Assembly: GCA_902797785.1 (NCBI GenBank)
Contig: CADBUD010000176.1
Coordinates: 1-9,277 of the forward strand
Direction: 5' to 3'
DNA: 9,277 nt
Origin: an uncultured Lachnospiraceae bacterium
Lineage (GTDB): Bacteria > Bacillota > Clostridia > Lachnospirales > Lachnospiraceae
The number at the start of each line of letters is the position of its first letter. Positions within the stretch are counted from its first letter, which is position 1. Shown here piece after piece: positions 6,426 to 9,277 of this stretch. The notes below the pieces were generated by a model, which did no database searches, was not told where the DNA came from, and worked only from the letters and a program-made list of their open reading frames with translations. Position numbers and translations under genes: made by a program.

Positions 6426-8066
6426 CGCTTTTAATTCTTTTTTATGCCGGTACATCCGGTCGTCGGCCAGCTTTTCCTGGCGCTCCAGTTCTTTAGTAGA
6501 AAAGTCATATTCCGCCATTCCATAGGCGATAGAAAGTGGAACCGGAGAGGTCTCCTCCCGGTTATAGTTGTCCAGCTTTTCTTTCATGATGCGTTCTCCG
6601 GAATGAAAGGATTCCAAAGGATTGCTTCCCCGGATGACGCCGATAAATTCATCTCCGCCGGTCCGGAAGATCCGGCCGTTAGAACCAAAGCTTTCTAATA
6701 TGATTTTTGAACCACCGATGATAAATTTATCTCCTTCGGCATGCCCGTATTGGTCATTGACCTTTTTCAGATTATTGATATCAAATTGAACAATGATACA
6801 GCTGCCATACTCCTGTTTTTTTAGTTCCTCTTCATATTCGCTGAAGGAGAGCCGGTTTTCCAGTTTGGTGAGACCATCCTCATGTGCGAGTTTTTTCATA
6901 ATTTCAGCTTCATGGCTTTTTTGGACGACCTTAATGATTTCACGCATTTCATAAAAGCCCAGGACAAACACAAATAGAAGGAGACCAAAGCGGGAAAATC
7001 TGGACATATCCTTGCTCCCACCAAGATAATAAAAGGCAAGGTCGGCGACGCCGCTTCCGACTAAGAGCATCAGAGCGATCAGCATGGCCTTTGGCTGTCC
7101 TTCTGAAATCTTTTTCTTTTTGAGGCTTTGAACAATCATAAAAACAGATACAGCGACGGCTATGACAAAGGTCACATGGGTCAGGAGCAGCAGCGTGTGG
7201 TAATCCGTAATGCCAAAACATAGACAGATTAGATGAAGCAGTATGTTCAGGGCACAGAGTATCCCTACAATAAACAGGCCTTTGCTTTTGGTGTGTTTGG
7301 TAAGGCAGGCAGCCAGAGAAAGACCGGCCAGAGGAATGACCATCAGGGTAAAATAATTGATCAGGCGGATAAAGCCGGCATTTTCTGTAATCAGTTCCAT
7401 CGTCAGGGTGCCGGAATTGGTCCAAATGCTCATGACCATGGAAAGGAGACCTAAAGAGATCATTTCCAGGTTTCCTTCCTTGCTGGTTCGGAACAAAAGA
7501 CCTGTTGCGAACAAAATAGCTCCGGTAATAAAGACCAGAAAGGAAATCAAATATTTCCACAGATTTTTCTGGAACATCGTAATAAAATAGGAAGCTCCGC
7601 TTTCAAATGTCGCTGATTGAAATCCTGCCCACATAGCTCCATCGCCCAATTCAAACGCCTCAATGGAAAGAGTCTTTGTCCCGGAATAAAAGGGGATGGA
7701 AATCAGATGGACATCATTTCCATAGGAGTCCCCATAAATGGGCTCCAGATGCGGATGATAAGAATAGATCAGATCATCATCCAAATATACATTAAAATTC
7801 ACATTGGTACTGATAAAGGAAAGGCCTGCGCCATTCAGCTCATTTTCTTTCAGATTTCGTTTCAACAGAGCCTTTCCGTTGGTATAATGAATATCTGAGA
7901 GCCAGGCATCTTCTCCGTTTTGATCGATCCATCCTCCATCAGCAGAAATTTTGATATAGGTCGTTTCTTTTGGAGAGTTGGAACTCTTAAAAAAAGAAGC
8001 GAATCCAAGGTAGAGAATAATGACCCCTAAAATAATGTTGCAGTATAAAATAAATTTTTTTGTCAT
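6408..8066 (-). CDS. Membrane diguanylate cyclase with 7TMR-DISM-like sensor region (GGDEF)
   Basis: A 552-residue predicted cyclic-di-GMP synthase. Transmembrane helix 1 (about 5-25) precedes an extracytoplasmic region (about 30-165) that looks beta-rich. Then come about seven hydrophobic segments (roughly 169-192, 199-218, 232-256, 263-285, 290-314, 325-348, 356-374), a short linker and a C-terminal GGDEF domain (about 395-545). The layout matches the 7TMR-DISM sensor class, although assigning the extracytoplasmic fold is inference. Catalytic features are intact: DGLTKLENR, FDINNLKKVNDQYGH and GGDEF at 470-474. The RxxD inhibitory site is absent (GSNG at 461-464). There is no EAL or HD-GYP domain. 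GGAAGGTGG precedes the ATG. It is divergent from the thioesterase gene and ends in its own terminator, so it is probably monocistronic. The ligand is unknown. Confidence 0.92.
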   Translation of the reverse strand: MTKKFILYCNIILGVIILYLGFASFFKSSNSPKETTYIKISADGGWIDQNGEDAWLSDIHYTNGKALLKRNLKENELNGAGLSFISTNVNFNVYLDDDLIYSYHPHLEPIYGDSYGNDVHLISIPFYSGTKTLSIEAFELGDGAMWAGFQSATFESGASYFITMFQKNLWKYLISFLVFITGAILFATGLLFRTSKEGNLEMISLGLLSMVMSIWTNSGTLTMELITENAGFIRLINYFTLMVIPLAGLSLAACLTKHTKSKGLFIVGILCALNILLHLICLCFGITDYHTLLLLTHVTFVIAVAVSVFMIVQSLKKKKISEGQPKAMLIALMLLVGSGVADLAFYYLGGSKDMSRFSRFGLLLFVFVLGFYEMREIIKVVQKSHEAEIMKKLAHEDGLTKLENRLSFSEYEEELKKQEYGSCIIVQFDINNLKKVNDQYGHAEGDKFIIGGSKIILESFGSNGRIFRTGGDEFIGVIRGSNPLESFHSGERIMKEKLDNYNREETSPVPLSIAYGMAEYDFSTKELERQEKLADDRMYRHKKELKARMQQP

Positions 8067-8095
8067 CCAACCACCTTCCGGTAATATTTAGAGTT

Positions 8096-8170
8096 TTTCC
8101 CTTGAACGGAATATTCTTAATTCATACTATAGTAACAATATCATAGAATAGGTGAAAGTTTCAAGGGAAA
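8096..8170. repeat. Spaced 11-bp inverted repeat in the divergent region
   Basis: TTTCCCTTGAA (8096-8106) and its exact complement TTCAAGGGAAA (8160-8170) lie 64 bp apart. GGAATATT (8108-8115) and AATATTCC (8169-8176) add a second inverted pair. The right arm contains a possible -35 (TTGAAA) for the GGDEF gene, with a poor -10 (TATTGT, 18 bp away). Paired regulator half-sites are a possible reading but are unproven. Confidence 0.45.
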
Positions 8171-8176
8171 TATTCC

Positions 8177-8205
8177 TTGTAACCTGTTTAAAATTCTGTT
8201 AGAAT
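8177..8205 (+). promoter_or_regulatory. Promoter of the acyl-ACP thioesterase gene
   Basis: TTGTAA (8177-8182), 17 bp, then TAGAAT (8200-8205) preceded by TG at the extended -10 position. The predicted start near 8212 gives a leader of about 68 nt before the ATG. The -10 overlaps the start of a repeated AATGTTACTATTC motif. Confidence 0.72.
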
Positions 8206-8279
8206 GTTACTATTCGTGGTTCGTGTTTTTTGCCAAATTATGATGTCGGGGTCAAATTATAGTAAAGGAGTAAATAAAA

Positions 8280-8984
8280 ATGTATCAGATCAATAGCCGG
8301 GTCCGCTATAGTGAAGTAGATGAAGCACAAAATATGACAATGAGTGCCATCGTCAATTATTTTCAGGACTGTGCAACATTTCATTCTCATGATGTCGGAG
8401 AGGGAATTGAGGTTTTATCCCAAAAGAAAAGAGCATGGCTTTTGCTGGCGTGGAATATCGAGGTATACCGATATCCCAAAATGGCAGAGCAGATTACTGT
8501 AGCGACTTGGGCGTATGCAGCAGAAAAATTTTATGGATATCGTAATTTCACGATTAAGAACGAACAGGGGGAGCTGCTTGTTGGAGCAGATTCCGTCTGG
8601 GTCTGGCTGGATGTGGAAAAAGGCCGGCCGGAGCGCGTTTCCGGGGATGTACTGGCGGCCTATGGCTATTCGGACCGGCTTCCGATGGAACAGCTGTCCC
8701 GAAAAGTCCGGATTCAGGGCGAAGGACAAAAGGAAGAGCCGATCAGCGTACGAAAACACTACATTGATACGAACCATCATATGAACAATGGACAGTATAT
8801 CCGACTGGCACAGGATTATCTTCCTCAGGGATTTATGGTAAAAAAACTGCGGGCAGAATATAAAAAAGCAGCCGTTTATGGAGATGTCCTATATCCGGAG
8901 GTCTATTCAGGCGAGGATAAAATTACGGTAACCCTAAAGGATGCAGAGGGAGAAATCTATATTGCCGCAGAGTTTCTATCATAG
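8280..8984 (+). CDS. Acyl-ACP thioesterase (FatA/FatB-type, double hotdog)
   Basis: A 234-residue cytoplasmic protein of the acyl-ACP thioesterase family, which releases free fatty acid from acyl carrier protein. The N-terminal hotdog opens with YQINSRVRYSEVDEAQNMT and contains AWLLLAWNIEVYRYP, a typical family stretch. The second hotdog begins near residue 155 and carries DTNHHMNNGQYIR, giving the D-x-N-x-H catalytic group Asp163, Asn165 and His167. Where plant FatB has its later catalytic Glu, alignment by eye places Asp179; this needs a structural alignment. AAAGGAG at 8264-8270 is 9 nt before the ATG. It is the only credible plus-strand gene here, has its own promoter, and is followed by the hairpin array, not by another gene. 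Chain-length preference cannot be read from the sequence. Confidence 0.93.
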   Translation: MYQINSRVRYSEVDEAQNMTMSAIVNYFQDCATFHSHDVGEGIEVLSQKKRAWLLLAWNIEVYRYPKMAEQITVATWAYAAEKFYGYRNFTIKNEQGELLVGADSVWVWLDVEKGRPERVSGDVLAAYGYSDRLPMEQLSRKVRIQGEGQKEEPISVRKHYIDTNHHMNNGQYIRLAQDYLPQGFMVKKLRAEYKKAAVYGDVLYPEVYSGEDKITVTLKDAEGEIYIAAEFLS

Positions 8985-9031
8985 ATCAGGTTGCAATTTA
9001 AAGTCAATTTGCCGTTACGATTCACTGTTCC

Positions 9032-9107
9032 CCTCCCGACATTCGGATTTCCCGCTGCTTCGCAGCTCTTCCGGCGCATTTGCGCCTGAAATCCGAATGT
9101 CGGGAGG
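9032..9107. repeat. 20-bp perfect inverted repeat with two nested hairpins
   Basis: Arms 9032-9051 and 9088-9107 are exact complements over 20 bp. Between them are two small hairpins, GCTGC-TTC-GCAGC (9054-9066) and GGCGCA-TT-TGCGCC (9073-9086). The whole could fold as a three-way junction in RNA or a branched cruciform in DNA. No U-tract follows. It starts 47 bp after the thioesterase stop. Confidence 0.88.
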
Positions 9108-9109
9108 AG

Positions 9110-9130
9110 TTCCTGCTTCACAAGCAGGAA
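9110..9130. repeat. 9-bp hairpin, second unit of the array
   Basis: TTCCTGCTT, loop CAC, AAGCAGGAA: a perfect stem two bases after the previous inverted repeat. The following AATTTG is too weak for a confident terminator, though it could help end the thioesterase transcript. Confidence 0.8.
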
Positions 9131-9132
9131 AA

Positions 9133-9191
9133 TTTGATACATAAAACAGTTTCCTACGTGCAAGCACGACGAATTTCTTTTATGTATCAAA
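9133..9191. repeat. 14-bp inverted repeat with nested hairpin, third unit
   Basis: TTTGATACATAAAA (9133-9146) and its exact complement (9178-9191) enclose a smaller hairpin CGTGC-AA-GCACG (9157-9168). It shares the design of outer stem plus GC-rich inner stem with the unit at 9032-9107, but the arm sequence is unrelated. Confidence 0.83.
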
Positions 9192-9192
9192 A

Positions 9193-9227
9193 TGTTACTA
9201 TTCACAGCTCCGCTGTTCATAGCAACA
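9193..9227. repeat. Imperfect palindrome TGTTACTATTCACAGC, fourth unit
   Basis: TGTT, CTAT and ACAGC on the left pair with GCTGT, ATAG and AACA on the right around a TCC loop, with three mismatched positions. Partial copies of its left half occur at 9014-9033 and 8206-8215. Confidence 0.72.
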
Positions 9228-9237
9228 AAATGCACAT

Positions 9238-9273
9238 ACCGAAGGCACACAGAGTGCAAATACTCCCTTCGGT
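9238..9273. repeat. 8-bp inverted repeat with nested hairpin, fifth unit
   Basis: ACCGAAGG (9238-9245) and CCTTCGGT (9266-9273) are exact complements. GCAC-ACAGA-GTGC (9245-9257) can form an inner stem, sharing one base with the outer arm. The window ends four bases later, so the array may continue. Confidence 0.65.
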
Positions 9274-9277
9274 CGTA

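Noticed and set aside
6367..6531. Plus-strand frame starting ATGACCGTAGAT with AAGGGG upstream
   Set aside because: About 54 codons, read through the GGDEF terminator and antisense to the GGDEF coding sequence; Arg/Ser/Cys-rich with no domain. The purine-rich upstream stretch is probably chance.
8957..9259. 100-residue minus-strand open frame across the hairpin array
   Set aside because: It is composed almost wholly of the inverted repeats, overlaps the thioesterase 3' end, has no good ribosome site and no recognisable domain. It is probably a by-product of repeat sequence.
9032..9273. CRISPR array
   Set aside because: The stems are inverted, not direct, repeats, and the units do not share one repeat or have regular spacers.

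Overview
The window looks like chromosomal DNA of an anaerobic Bacillota bacterium of the class Clostridia, most probably Lachnospiraceae. This is inferred from AGGAG-type ribosome binding sites, a Gram-positive style sucrose phosphotransferase (PTS) permease, an HPr of the lineage without Ser46, a 7TMR-DISM-like GGDEF protein, a stand-alone acyl-ACP thioesterase and hairpin-rich intergenic DNA. No 16S or other marker gene is present, so the assignment is from protein style only.

Positions 1-6160, minus strand (read right to left): a four-gene sugar-uptake cluster. It runs scrA-like EIIBCA (6158-4221), ptsH/HPr (4093-3836), ptsI/enzyme I (3682-2039) and a GH13 amylosucrase-family enzyme (1926-85). 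A strong promoter, an extended -10 box at 6215-6220 with a -35 box at 6238-6243, lies upstream of scrA. It is flanked by two perfect LacI-family/cre-type operators at 6187-6200 and 6308-6321. The cluster carries the whole phosphorelay in one place: EI takes phosphate from PEP, HPr carries it, EIIBCA imports and phosphorylates the sugar, and a GH13 enzyme processes an alpha-glucoside. Each intercistronic gap (112-153 bp) contains at least one near-perfect inverted repeat without a classical U-tract. This suggests RNA processing or stability elements rather than full terminators.

Positions 6160-6407 are a regulatory intergenic region: operators, promoter, a 9-bp palindrome, and the rho-independent terminator of the next gene, whose 5' arm lies in that gene's last codons.

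Positions 6408-8066, minus strand: a membrane-anchored diguanylate cyclase with an extracytoplasmic sensor region, about seven transmembrane helices and a GGDEF domain without the inhibitory I-site. Its 213-bp divergent upstream region is shared with a plus-strand acyl-ACP thioesterase (8280-8984).

Positions 8985-9277 carry no credible gene but hold five consecutive inverted repeats, some with smaller hairpins nested inside. Related GTTACTATTC motifs also occur upstream of the thioesterase gene.

The most notable points are four. The sucrose-type PTS cluster has its own HPr and EI. Its sugar-processing enzyme is of the GH13 amylosucrase family instead of the usual GH32 sucrose-6-phosphate hydrolase. 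Its HPr lacks the regulatory Ser46 although cre-type operators are present. The 3' end of the window is an unidentified hairpin array.
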